Assembly: GCA_015056765.1 (NCBI GenBank)
Contig: SVFQ01000013.1
Location: 1-64,000, forward strand
DNA from: Lachnospiraceae bacterium
GTDB lineage: Bacteria; Bacillota; Clostridia; Lachnospirales; Lachnospiraceae
Direction: 5' to 3'
Length of the DNA: 64,000 nucleotides
Part shown: piece after piece, positions 1 through 8,003 of the stretch
How positions within the stretch are numbered: position 1 is the first letter of the stretch
Layout of the letters: the number at the start of each line of letters is the position of its first letter
Program-made: the position numbers and the translations under genes
The notes under the pieces: model-generated
What the model saw: only the letters and a program-made list of their open reading frames with translations
Told to the model about the DNA's origin: nothing
Database searches by the model: none

Positions 1-96
1 CCTCGTATTACATTCTTATTCCTATTATATCATACATGTTTCTAACAAAATAACCCAATAAAATATGCGGAAATTATTCTTAAATTTCTAGAAAAA

Positions 97-176
97 ATAA
101 CCCCCCACGGGGCTTGTGGAGCATTCAGAGAGCCCTTAGAATATGGTTATTGAAAGTATAATGACTTGGAGGTTAT
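97..176 (+). promoter_or_regulatory. Structured leader of the cobalt/nickel transporter operon with competing pairings
   Basis: ATAACC (97-102) can pair with GGTTAT at 145-150, extended by one A-T pair, which encloses a second helix formed by GGGCT (110-114) and AGCCC (131-135). The same ATAACC can pair equally well with a second GGTTAT at 171-176, which overlaps the GGAGG ribosome binding site (168-172) of the first gene. The two pairings exclude each other, so the leader could switch translation. A small CCC/GGG hairpin (103-105 with 110-112) competes with the inner helix. No known riboswitch consensus (cobalamin, NiCo) was recognised, so the role as a regulator is inference. Confidence 0.35.
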
Positions 177-179
177 GTT

Positions 180-1178
180 ATGCATATGGCAGATGCCCTT
201 GTGGCACCGGCAGTTGCCGGAACAATGTATGCTTGCTCTACTGCAGCAGCAGGAGTGAGTGTTCACAAAGTTAGACTGGAAAATGATGCAAAGAAAATTC
301 CTGTTATGGGTATTATGGGAGCATTTGTTTTCGCAGCTCAGATGATTAATTTCACAATTCCCGGAACAGGCTCTTCCGGACATTTATGCGGTGGCATGAT
401 GCTGTCCGCATTACTGGGTCCTTACGCAGGATTCCTGACCATGATAGCAGTGCTTTTGATCCAGTGCCTATTCTTCGCGGATGGCGGCCTTTTAGCACTG
501 GGATGTAATGTGTGGAATATGGCTTTTTATGGATGCTTCATCGGCGCACTTCTGATTTGGAAGCCTATGATGAAAGGGGGCATGAACAAAAAGAAAATCA
601 CCCTTGCATCTATTATTGGATGTGTACTTACCTTGCAGCTGGGTGCTTTGTCTGTAACAATCGAAACATTGATTTCCGGAATCACAGAGTTACCTTTCGG
701 TGTGTTCCTTGGTACCATGCTTCCCATTCACTTGGCAATCGGTTTTGTGGAAGGCCTTATTACAGCAGTAGTTCTTTGCTTTGTTTATGAAGCTAGACCG
801 GAACTGATTTTTGGAGCTGGGGCAATTCAGAAAGAAGACAGATTCTCCATGAAAACTACCCTTACCATTTTAGGAGTAGCTGCACTGGTAATTGGAGGTT
901 TTGTTTCCCTCTTTGCTTCCGCTTTCCCGGATGGCCTGGAATGGTCCATGGAAAGAATTGCAGGTACCACAGAACTAGAAGCAACCGGTAATGTATACGA
1001 TAAGTTTGCAGCAGTACAGGAGAGCACCAGCTTCCTTCCTGATTATGCATTTACAAATTCTGATAGCCCGTTGGGTACTACCGTATCCGGTATTGTAGGT
1101 GGCCTGATTGTATTAGCAGTATGCATCGGAGCCAGCTATGCATTCCGCTTTTTCCGAAACAAAAAAGCAGAAGCTTAA
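180..1178 (+). CDS. cbiM: ECF cobalt/nickel transporter S component, CbiM/NikM fused to a CbiN-like (PDGLE) part
   Basis: This is the substrate-binding membrane subunit of an energy-coupling-factor importer for Co2+ or Ni2+. The N-terminus begins Met-His-Met-Ala-Asp, matching the conserved start of CbiM/NikM in which the second-position His binds metal. Several hydrophobic segments follow, then a C-terminal extension with the PDGLE motif (about residue 250) and a last membrane span, the hallmark of fused CbiN/NikN-like subunits. A GGAGG site seven bases before the ATG supports the start. Genes for the T component and ATPase follow on the same strand, completing the transporter. Sequence alone does not decide between cobalt and nickel; no cobalamin-synthesis or urease genes are nearby. 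Confidence 0.88.
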   Translation: MHMADALVAPAVAGTMYACSTAAAGVSVHKVRLENDAKKIPVMGIMGAFVFAAQMINFTIPGTGSSGHLCGGMMLSALLGPYAGFLTMIAVLLIQCLFFADGGLLALGCNVWNMAFYGCFIGALLIWKPMMKGGMNKKKITLASIIGCVLTLQLGALSVTIETLISGITELPFGVFLGTMLPIHLAIGFVEGLITAVVLCFVYEARPELIFGAGAIQKEDRFSMKTTLTILGVAALVIGGFVSLFASAFPDGLEWSMERIAGTTELEATGNVYDKFAAVQESTSFLPDYAFTNSDSPLGTTVSGIVGGLIVLAVCIGASYAFRFFRNKKAEA

Positions 1179-1221
1179 AAAGACATACACGTTTTCCTAA
1201 AAACTCATAGATATAGATAGC

Positions 1222-1256
1222 CAGCGGGACAATTCTTGTCCCGCTGATTGCTTTTT
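1222..1256 (+). terminator. Hairpin between cbiM and cbiQ, possible partial terminator
   Basis: An 11-bp perfect stem (1222-1232 with 1236-1246, loop TTC) is followed by ATTGCTTTTT. It lies in the 110-bp gap between the first and second genes of one transporter operon. The T-run starts a few bases after the stem, so termination is probably incomplete; it may reduce transcription of the downstream genes or stabilise the upstream mRNA 3' end. Confidence 0.55.
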
Positions 1257-1288
1257 ATGATAGAATAATCCTTGGATGAGTATAGAAG

Positions 1289-2083
1289 ATGAATGAGATT
1301 GGAAAAGCACTTCACGAACTGAATACCATAGATGCTATGGCCAAAGAGGACAAATGGCTAAATCAGATTCATCCCTTGGTGAAACTGATTTTAACCATTT
1401 TTTATATTACGGTTACAGTATCTATCCCCAAGTATGATATGCAGAGGACCCTGTCCATGCTCCTTTATCCGTTGGTGGTGTTTGTGATAGGGGAGATTCC
1501 GGTGAAAGAAAGCCTATACCGCTTGCGTGTGGTATTGCCCCTTGTTTGCATTGTGGGTGTTTTGAATCCATTTTTTGATCATACCCCCATAACCAAACTG
1601 GGAAATTTAATCATAACGGGTGGTATTATATCTGTGCTAACCCTGATGATGAAGGGCGTTCTCACGGTTTTGGCATCTTACTTACTGATTGCCACAACTT
1701 CAGTTGAAAAAATTTGTTACGCCCTTCAATTGCTTCATCTGCCAAAGATTTTTGTGGTACAGATTTTACTGATTTTTCGGTATATTACCGTTCTTTTAAG
1801 AGAAGCAAAGCGTGTGATGAATGCTTACATGCTTCGTGCTCCGGGACAGAAAGGAATTGCATTTGAAGCATGGGGACCACTTCTTGGACAAATGCTGTTA
1901 AGAAGTATGGATCGAGCTGAGGTATTGTATCAGAGCATGTGTGTAAGAGGTTTTCAAGGAGAATTCCACTTGGAAAAACAAGGCTTTCATATGAAAGACG
2001 CTTGTTATTTCCTGTTTTTTGCAGTGGCGATTTTATTACTTCGAATTTTCCCTGTATTTTATATGGTGGGAAGTTTACTGTAG
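1289..2083 (+). CDS. cbiQ: ECF transporter T component (CbiQ/NikQ-like transmembrane protein)
   Basis: A 264-residue polytopic membrane protein of the CbiQ family, the subunit that couples the ATPase to the metal-binding S component. After a short cytosolic N-terminus there are about five to six hydrophobic segments. The cytosolic coupling region is visible as two arginine-containing signatures, one in the MLRAPG stretch near residue 190 and one as CVRGF near residue 225, equivalent to the paired Ala-Arg-Gly motifs of T components that contact the ATPase grooves. The ATPase gene follows after 44 bases. No strong ribosome binding site stands out before the ATG. Its position between cbiM and cbiO supports the assignment. 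Confidence 0.85.
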   Translation: MNEIGKALHELNTIDAMAKEDKWLNQIHPLVKLILTIFYITVTVSIPKYDMQRTLSMLLYPLVVFVIGEIPVKESLYRLRVVLPLVCIVGVLNPFFDHTPITKLGNLIITGGIISVLTLMMKGVLTVLASYLLIATTSVEKICYALQLLHLPKIFVVQILLIFRYITVLLREAKRVMNAYMLRAPGQKGIAFEAWGPLLGQMLLRSMDRAEVLYQSMCVRGFQGEFHLEKQGFHMKDACYFLFFAVAILLLRIFPVFYMVGSLL

Positions 2084-2127
2084 GGAAGAAGCGTGCTTGT
2101 TTTTGAATTGAGATAGAGGATGAGACT

Positions 2128-2868
2128 ATGAGTCATATACATATGGATGTACAAAATGTAAGCTTTGCTTATGAAAAGGATAAACCCATTTTGCAAAAGG
2201 TGTCTTTCCATGCCCATGAAGAAGATGGCATTGGATTAATCGGCGCCAATGGCGTTGGAAAGTCCACCCTTTTAAAACTCTTGGTAGGCCTTGAACTGAA
2301 TTTTCAGGGAGAAATCAGAGTTGAGGAGATTCCCCTTGGCAAGGATACGTTAACAAAGGTTCGAGAAAAAATAGGGTACGTATTTCAGGACTCCGATAGT
2401 CAGCTTTTTATGACTACAGTTCGGGAGGATGTAGCCTTTGCACCAAAGAACTATGGGCTTCCGGCGGAGGAAGTGAATAGACGTGTAGAGAAGGCAATGG
2501 AAGCAGTGCAGATTTCTCATCTGGCAGACAGACCTATCTACAAACTCTCCGGGGGAGAGAAGAAGCTTGCCAGCATTGCCACGATTTTATCCATGCACCC
2601 GGATATTATTTTGATGGATGAACCATCTGTGGCGTTAGATCCAAGAAACCGTAGAAATCTAATCCGGATTTTACAGGGCTTTGATCATTTGAAAATCATA
2701 GCAAGTCATGATTTGGACTTTATTTGGGACACTTGCTCTCGGGTTATCCTGATGAATCACGGGGAAATCATAGCAGACGGTCCTACCGAGGAAATTTTAA
2801 GAGATCAGGCTCTTCTTGAAGCAAATGGATTAGAACTTCCCCTATCATTATCTAGAAGCAGAGGTTAG
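2128..2868 (+). CDS. cbiO: ECF transporter ATPase (CbiO/NikO-like)
   Basis: A 246-residue ABC ATPase that powers the preceding cobalt/nickel importer. Visible motifs in order are Walker A (GANGVGKST, about residues 39-47), a Q-loop in VFQDSDSQLF, the signature LSGGEKK (about 141), Walker B ILMDEP (about 165) and the H-loop ASHD (about 193). The DSDSQLF stretch after the Q-loop is typical of ECF ATPases. One ATPase gene is present, so a homodimer is expected, as in dedicated group I ECF systems. It ends five bases before the next gene, so all four genes are probably one transcript. Confidence 0.9.
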   Translation: MSHIHMDVQNVSFAYEKDKPILQKVSFHAHEEDGIGLIGANGVGKSTLLKLLVGLELNFQGEIRVEEIPLGKDTLTKVREKIGYVFQDSDSQLFMTTVREDVAFAPKNYGLPAEEVNRRVEKAMEAVQISHLADRPIYKLSGGEKKLASIATILSMHPDIILMDEPSVALDPRNRRNLIRILQGFDHLKIIASHDLDFIWDTCSRVILMNHGEIIADGPTEEILRDQALLEANGLELPLSLSRSRG

Positions 2869-2872
2869 AAAC

Positions 2873-5128
2873 TTGAATCAAAGGCAGAACCAGAAACTTA
2901 AGAAATTATCCCTAGGCATAGCACTCATATGCCTGGGGATTTTGTGCGTATTTGGCCTACGGACCAGAAAGGCACCCGAGGTGCTAAATGTAGATTTAAC
3001 CGAACCGTTTTCTTTGGAAAAAGGCGTGTATCAATTGCATCTTCTTTATCATGCAGATAAAGATATGGTGAACACGGTTACGATAGTAGCACCGTCTGCC
3101 GGAGAAAAACTTCGTACCAACACCACAGTACTTTATAAAGGACTGCAGGAAACGAATTTTGACTTCTGGCTGGATCAAGATGCAGAGGATGTGCGAATTG
3201 AAATCGCCCAGGCTGCAGATAGTCATCTTGAAGTACAAGGTGCTTATGTCGTTCTAACAAATGGAAGGGAAAAGCGGCAGTTTGGTATGGCCCTGGGACT
3301 GGTTTTACTGATCCTTGTAGGTACCTGTTTGGCTTGGTCTATCCGGCAGGGAAAAAGCGCATATCATGCCTTACGAAAAAGAGAAAACCGAATGGTAGCA
3401 TATGGGCTTCTGATTCTCCTAGTGGTGGCAAGTTTGCCGCTGATGGTAAAGGGAATCTACACCGGAGCAGATGCTACTTTTCATTTATTACGTATCGAAG
3501 GTACTAAGGAAGCGCTTTTATCGGGACAGATTCCGGTGCGTATTGAGCCTAATTGGCTGCAAGGCCATGGATATGCCTCCGGCATGTTTTATAGCGATTT
3601 CTTTTTAGTGATTCCGGCAGTGCTTAGATGCCTTTCCTTTGATGTAATGGAAGCATATAAAGCTTACCAATTAATCATAACAAGTGTTACCATACTGCTT
3701 TCTTACTGGTGTTTCTACAAAATTGCCAATGAGCGAAGAGCATTGGCTTATGTGGCCACCGCGTGTTATAGCCTTTCTATTTTTCGATTGATTTATATGT
3801 ATTCCATAGAAGGAGTTGGCCAGTACACTGCTTTGACCTTTTTCCCACTGGTGGCATATGGTGTGTTTCGTATTTATGGGAGAGGGATTTTTGCGCCTTA
3901 TGAGAAGACATCTCATGAGAAGTTTCGATTTTTACCTCTTACTTTAGGCATGGCTTTTGTCATTCAATCCCATGTCCTGAGCGTCATTCTTTTGACGTTT
4001 TTCTTAGCGCTTACAGCCCTTTGCTTTGCCAAATGGACATTCCGGAAGGAGACCTTCTGGGAGTTTGTGAAAGCGGCAGTCACCTGCTTCCTTTTACAAG
4101 TTTGGTATTTCCTGCCTATGTTGGAATATAGTCACAGTTTGAAATTCGCGATTTTGGAGGGAAATGCAATCCATAAGAGAATCCAAACCTATGGTATGTA
4201 TGTGAGCCAGCTTTTTACCTTGTGTCCGAAGGCAGGGCTCTATGGGGCATATCCGGTGGAGAATGGTCCGGCAGAAGAGTTGCATTATACCATTGGCCTT
4301 GGACTCATCCTGGTTTTGGTTTTATCTGTCCTTATGCTGCTTTATAAAGGACTATACAAGCGCGTGACAGGGGCTTTCATTGCGGCCTTCCTATTAGGAG
4401 TCAGTGTGTTGTCATTGTGGATGGCTACTTATCATTTCCCTTGGGATGCTATAGCGGATATGCACCCACTGCTGGAAAGAATAGTGGCTTCTATTCAGTT
4501 CCAAACCAGATTTCAATCCATTACGGTTTTGTGTATTTCTCTATTGGCCATCTGGGTTTTGGATGCATCGAAAAAGTATGTCCAATTAGGAATGCTATTC
4601 CTTGTGCTAGTGGGTATCACAATCAGTAGTGGAAGCTTCGTGAAGTCCTTACTGCAGGATGCCGGTACCATGCAGATTTATGATGAAACCTGTATGGGAA
4701 ATGGGTATATTTCAGGTGGAGAGTATATCTTGCTTGGAACAGACTTAAATAGCCTTACCTACGATGATTACAAGATTCCGGATGGAGTAGAAAAGAAGTC
4801 ATCTTACCTGGAAAACGGAAAGTTAACTTTGAAATTAACTAATAGAAACGTTGCCGCTCAGAAAGTGCAGGTACCGCTGTTATATTATCCGGGATACGTA
4901 GCCAAAGGATATAGTGAAACAAACTCTATGGACGTTTCACAAAAACTGGCTGTCCTGCAGGAGGAACAGAAGATAGCGGTGGAGATTCCGGCGGGATTTA
5001 CCGGAAAAGTTGTGGTTCGTTTTCAAGAACCTCTTCGTTGGCGACTTTATGATGGGTTCTCTCTTTTAATAGCGATAATGCTTGTTTTCGGCTTTTTTCG
5101 TTGCCAAGGCAGGGGGAAGACCGTATAA
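2873..5128 (+). CDS. Large polytopic membrane protein, GT-C glycosyltransferase-like
   Basis: A 751-residue membrane protein starting at TTG, with GAGG eight bases upstream. It has one N-terminal span, an extracytoplasmic beta-rich region of about 100 residues, then roughly ten or more spans and a final C-terminal anchor after another exposed domain (about residues 600-725). Just after the third span lies GADATFHLLRIEG (about 197), with an acidic residue, a His and an Arg spaced as in the first outer loop of YfhO/PMT-like GT-C enzymes that use polyprenyl-linked sugars. Such proteins are often labelled as 6-pyruvoyl-tetrahydropterin-synthase-related membrane proteins. A role in surface glycan transfer is inference. 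Its place four bases after cbiO is probably operon neighbourhood, not shared function. Confidence 0.6.
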   Translation: MNQRQNQKLKKLSLGIALICLGILCVFGLRTRKAPEVLNVDLTEPFSLEKGVYQLHLLYHADKDMVNTVTIVAPSAGEKLRTNTTVLYKGLQETNFDFWLDQDAEDVRIEIAQAADSHLEVQGAYVVLTNGREKRQFGMALGLVLLILVGTCLAWSIRQGKSAYHALRKRENRMVAYGLLILLVVASLPLMVKGIYTGADATFHLLRIEGTKEALLSGQIPVRIEPNWLQGHGYASGMFYSDFFLVIPAVLRCLSFDVMEAYKAYQLIITSVTILLSYWCFYKIANERRALAYVATACYSLSIFRLIYMYSIEGVGQYTALTFFPLVAYGVFRIYGRGIFAPYEKTSHEKFRFLPLTLGMAFVIQSHVLSVILLTFFLALTALCFAKWTFRKETFWEFVKAAVTCFLLQVWYFLPMLEYSHSLKFAILEGNAIHKRIQTYGMYVSQLFTLCPKAGLYGAYPVENGPAEELHYTIGLGLILVLVLSVLMLLYKGLYKRVTGAFIAAFLLGVSVLSLWMATYHFPWDAIADMHPLLERIVASIQFQTRFQSITVLCISLLAIWVLDASKKYVQLGMLFLVLVGITISSGSFVKSLLQDAGTMQIYDETCMGNGYISGGEYILLGTDLNSLTYDDYKIPDGVEKKSSYLENGKLTLKLTNRNVAAQKVQVPLLYYPGYVAKGYSETNSMDVSQKLAVLQEEQKIAVEIPAGFTGKVVVRFQEPLRWRLYDGFSLLIAIMLVFGFFRCQGRGKTV

Positions 5129-5163
5129 TAAAAATCGAGAGAATATGAAAAAGTGGGTACAAC

Positions 5164-6831
5164 ATGGGGACAAAACAAGATGATATACTAGAGGCCATTT
5201 TTTATGCGCTTTCTAGTGCGACAGAGGGGACATACTACTTTATATCCAATTTGAAAAAGAAACGTTCGAGATGGTCGAAGGAAGCGGTGGAGTTTTTTGG
5301 ACTTCCCGGTGAATTCATCGACGAAGCGGGTGAAATCTGGGGAGATTATGTTCATCCGGAAGATCGAGAGAGTTTCAAAAAAGATGTAGAGTCGTGCATC
5401 AAGGGCGAAAAAGACATTCACATCATGACCTATCGCGTCAAAACAAAGAGCGGTAAGTATGTGGAATGTACCTGTAATGCAAAAGTGATTCGAGACGATG
5501 ATGGAAATCCGCTTTATTTGGCGGGCTCGATTATTAGTCATGGTGCGCAGAGCAGCATCGATAGAATAACAGGGCTTCGAAACCTGTATGGTTTTTTCAA
5601 TGACATGAAGCGGAAGCGTCAAAAGGAGCAGTCCTGCATTGTGCTTTTGACCGGCATTTCAAAATTTGCCGAAATCAATGACATGTATGGATATACCTTT
5701 GGCAACTTGGTACTGAAGGAACTGGCAAAGTTTTTGACTGACAAGTTCTCAAGCTACACTACTGTGTATCGTATGGAAGGTACGAAATTCGCAGTGGTGA
5801 CGGAAGCCATGACTCTGGAAGAAATGCAAAAGGCCTACCTGGAATTACAACAGGAAGTGTCTCGTCACTTGCGAGTCAATGATTGCCGCGTGAATATTTT
5901 ATTAAGCGGTGGTTTATTCTCTTTTGACGATTTCACCGTGAAGGCACATACGGTTTATAGCTGTCTGAAATATGCATACTACGAGTCCAGAGATTTAAAA
6001 CAGGGTGAACTTGTTATTTTCGATAATCAGGTCTCTTTGGAAGACCGAAAGAGTATGCGCATCATTTCTGCTATTCGAGAGGACATAGTGGATGGCTGCA
6101 AAGACTTCTACATGTGCTATCAGCCGGTGATGGATGCCCAGAAAGAACGACTGATTGGACTAGAGTCTCTTGTTCGCTGGCAGAATGACAAGTACGGAAA
6201 AGTAGAACCAGGGGTGTTTATCCCGATTTTGGAGACGGATACGAATTTTTATCAGCTTGGCAACTGGATTTTGCGACAATCTATGTTGGAAGTGAAGCCT
6301 TTATTGCAGGTGTATCCGGATTTACAGTTAAATATTAATTTATCCTATGCACAGCTTGAAAAAAGTGAGTTCCTCACAAAGCTTTTTGAAATCATGGAGG
6401 AAGTGGAATTCCCGGCGGAGAATCTTTGCCTGGAATTGACAGAACGCTGCAGACTTCTGGATATGAAACTGGTAAAACAGATTACCACGGTGCTAAAAGG
6501 TGAGGGAATCAAGATTGCGCTGGACGATTTCGGCACAGGATTTTCCTCTATGGAAATCATCAATGCGGTGCCGGATATTGATATCATCAAGGTGGATCGC
6601 ACCTTTGTAAAGGATATCGATAAGAGTGAAATCTACCAGGCTATTGTAGAGGGAATCACCAATACAGCAAATAAGCTACATCGAAAGGTGTGCATAGAAG
6701 GTGTCGAGACAGAACAGATGAAAACGGTACTGCAGAAATATAGCCCTGCATCGTTTCAGGGATATCTGTATTCGAAACCTATTCCAATTAAAGAGTTAAA
6801 AGAATGGATAACAGACGAGAAGAAATCATGA
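5164..6831 (+). CDS. PAS / degenerate GGDEF / EAL domain protein, likely cyclic-di-GMP phosphodiesterase
   Basis: A 555-residue soluble signalling protein. Residues about 20-130 look like a PAS fold (WSKEAVEFFGLPGEF, then a PAC-like KTKSGKYVECTCNAKVI). Residues about 140-290 match a GGDEF fold in which the signature has become EGTKF, so cyclase activity is unlikely. Residues about 295-550 are an EAL domain with intact-looking catalytic elements: ESLVRW (about 333), NINLSYAQL, ELTERC, DDFGTGFSS (about 454), IKVDRTFV, EGVET and FQGYLYSKP. It should hydrolyse cyclic-di-GMP, with the PAS and GGDEF-like parts sensing a ligand. The stop codon overlaps the next start (ATGA), so it is translationally coupled to a D,D-carboxypeptidase. 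Confidence 0.88.
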   Translation: MGTKQDDILEAIFYALSSATEGTYYFISNLKKKRSRWSKEAVEFFGLPGEFIDEAGEIWGDYVHPEDRESFKKDVESCIKGEKDIHIMTYRVKTKSGKYVECTCNAKVIRDDDGNPLYLAGSIISHGAQSSIDRITGLRNLYGFFNDMKRKRQKEQSCIVLLTGISKFAEINDMYGYTFGNLVLKELAKFLTDKFSSYTTVYRMEGTKFAVVTEAMTLEEMQKAYLELQQEVSRHLRVNDCRVNILLSGGLFSFDDFTVKAHTVYSCLKYAYYESRDLKQGELVIFDNQVSLEDRKSMRIISAIREDIVDGCKDFYMCYQPVMDAQKERLIGLESLVRWQNDKYGKVEPGVFIPILETDTNFYQLGNWILRQSMLEVKPLLQVYPDLQLNINLSYAQLEKSEFLTKLFEIMEEVEFPAENLCLELTERCRLLDMKLVKQITTVLKGEGIKIALDDFGTGFSSMEIINAVPDIDIIKVDRTFVKDIDKSEIYQAIVEGITNTANKLHRKVCIEGVETEQMKTVLQKYSPASFQGYLYSKPIPIKELKEWITDEKKS

Positions 6832-7922
6832 AACGTCGTAAAAGACGACGTCTCATTCGCCGGATTCAGAGGGATTTGGTGCTCCTTGGGATGTTACTTG
6901 TCCTAGTGGGTATCATTTGGCTCATTAAGCTGGCTGTGGTCAGCATCATCCACCATGTACACAAAGAAACTGCAGTGGAGGAAACGGTGGCCATAGAGAC
7001 TGTGGAGTTCCCCACAGAAGAGACCATAGAATCCGAGACAGAAATCATAGAAGAAGAACCTATAGGCAAAGCCGCTTCAGAGGATGCGGCTTTGTTTTAT
7101 GAAGGATATCGTATCAGTGATACAGGAAGCAGAACCTACATAGATGCAGCAGAAGATGAGATGAACAGTTCCTATGCCATTTTAATCAACCTGGAAACAG
7201 GGGATGTGGTAGCGCAAAAGGAACCGGATACCATCATCAGTCCTGCATCTATGACAAAAATTCTTACATTGCTGACAGCCTCTGATTATATTACGGATTT
7301 GGATGACACCATCGTAATGAATGAAGAAATCCCCAACTATGTATATGTCCACGATTGTAGCGCAGTAGGCTTCATGCCCGGAGACAGATTGACCATAGAG
7401 GATTTGCTTTACGGTACGATTCTTCCATCCGGAGCAGATGCGGCTTTAGCACTTGCTGATTATGTGGCAGGCTCTCAGGAAGAATTTGTAAAACTGATGA
7501 ATGCCAAAGTAAAGGAGCTTGGTTTATCCCAAACTGCTCACTTTGATAACTGTACCGGAATCTACAGTGAGACAAACAAATGCACTGTAGGGGATATGGC
7601 CATGATTTTAAAAGCGGCTATGGAGCGAGATATATGTAGACAGGTTCTTTCTGCCCACAGCTATACCACCAGCTCTACCCCGGATCATCCGGAGGGCATC
7701 ACCATTTCCAACTGGTTTCTAAGACGAATCGAAGATAAAGAAACAGGCGGAGAGGTTATCGGTGCAAAAACAGGTTTCGTAGTACAATCCGGAAGCTGCG
7801 CGGCCAGCTACTTCAAAAATGCAAAAGGGACGCCCTACATCTGCGTTACCGGAAATGCACACAGCAGTTGGCGTTGTATCTACGATCACGTGTATATTTA
7901 CTCGACATATGCAACTGATTGA
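6828..7922 (+). CDS. D-alanyl-D-alanine carboxypeptidase (peptidase S11 / DacA-like)
   Basis: A peptidoglycan D,D-carboxypeptidase that trims the terminal D-Ala of stem peptides outside the membrane. The N-terminus is strongly basic and followed by one membrane anchor and a Glu/Thr-rich linker of about 60 residues. The catalytic domain shows SxxK as SMTK, the second motif as PSGADAA (Ala where the classical motif has Asn, a form I recall as common in clostridial members), and KTG in GAKTGFV. The start chosen is the ATG overlapping the upstream stop (ATGA); an in-frame ATG eight codons earlier (6804) is possible. No C-terminal amphipathic anchor is seen, in keeping with N-terminal anchoring. 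Confidence 0.85.
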   Translation: MKRRKRRRLIRRIQRDLVLLGMLLVLVGIIWLIKLAVVSIIHHVHKETAVEETVAIETVEFPTEETIESETEIIEEEPIGKAASEDAALFYEGYRISDTGSRTYIDAAEDEMNSSYAILINLETGDVVAQKEPDTIISPASMTKILTLLTASDYITDLDDTIVMNEEIPNYVYVHDCSAVGFMPGDRLTIEDLLYGTILPSGADAALALADYVAGSQEEFVKLMNAKVKELGLSQTAHFDNCTGIYSETNKCTVGDMAMILKAAMERDICRQVLSAHSYTTSSTPDHPEGITISNWFLRRIEDKETGGEVIGAKTGFVVQSGSCAASYFKNAKGTPYICVTGNAHSSWRCIYDHVYIYSTYATD

Positions 7923-7939
7923 GGTAAAATATCATAAGT

Positions 7940-7968
7940 TTGAGGGGATTATCCCGTACTTGTATATA
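7940..7968 (+). promoter_or_regulatory. Sigma-A-like promoter for aspS
   Basis: TTGAGG (7940-7945) and TATATA (7963-7968) are separated by 17 bases, with TG just before the -10 box. It lies between the D,D-carboxypeptidase and aspS and would give a leader of about 30 bases. No T-box leader is present in this short gap. Confidence 0.5.
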
Positions 7969-8003
7969 GAAAAGCTAGAGATATAGATAGAGAGGATTTA
8001 CAA

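Noticed and set aside
97-176. Cobalamin or NiCo riboswitch before cbiM
   Set aside because: The leader is too short and lacks the conserved boxes of either class; only an unclassified structure is reported.
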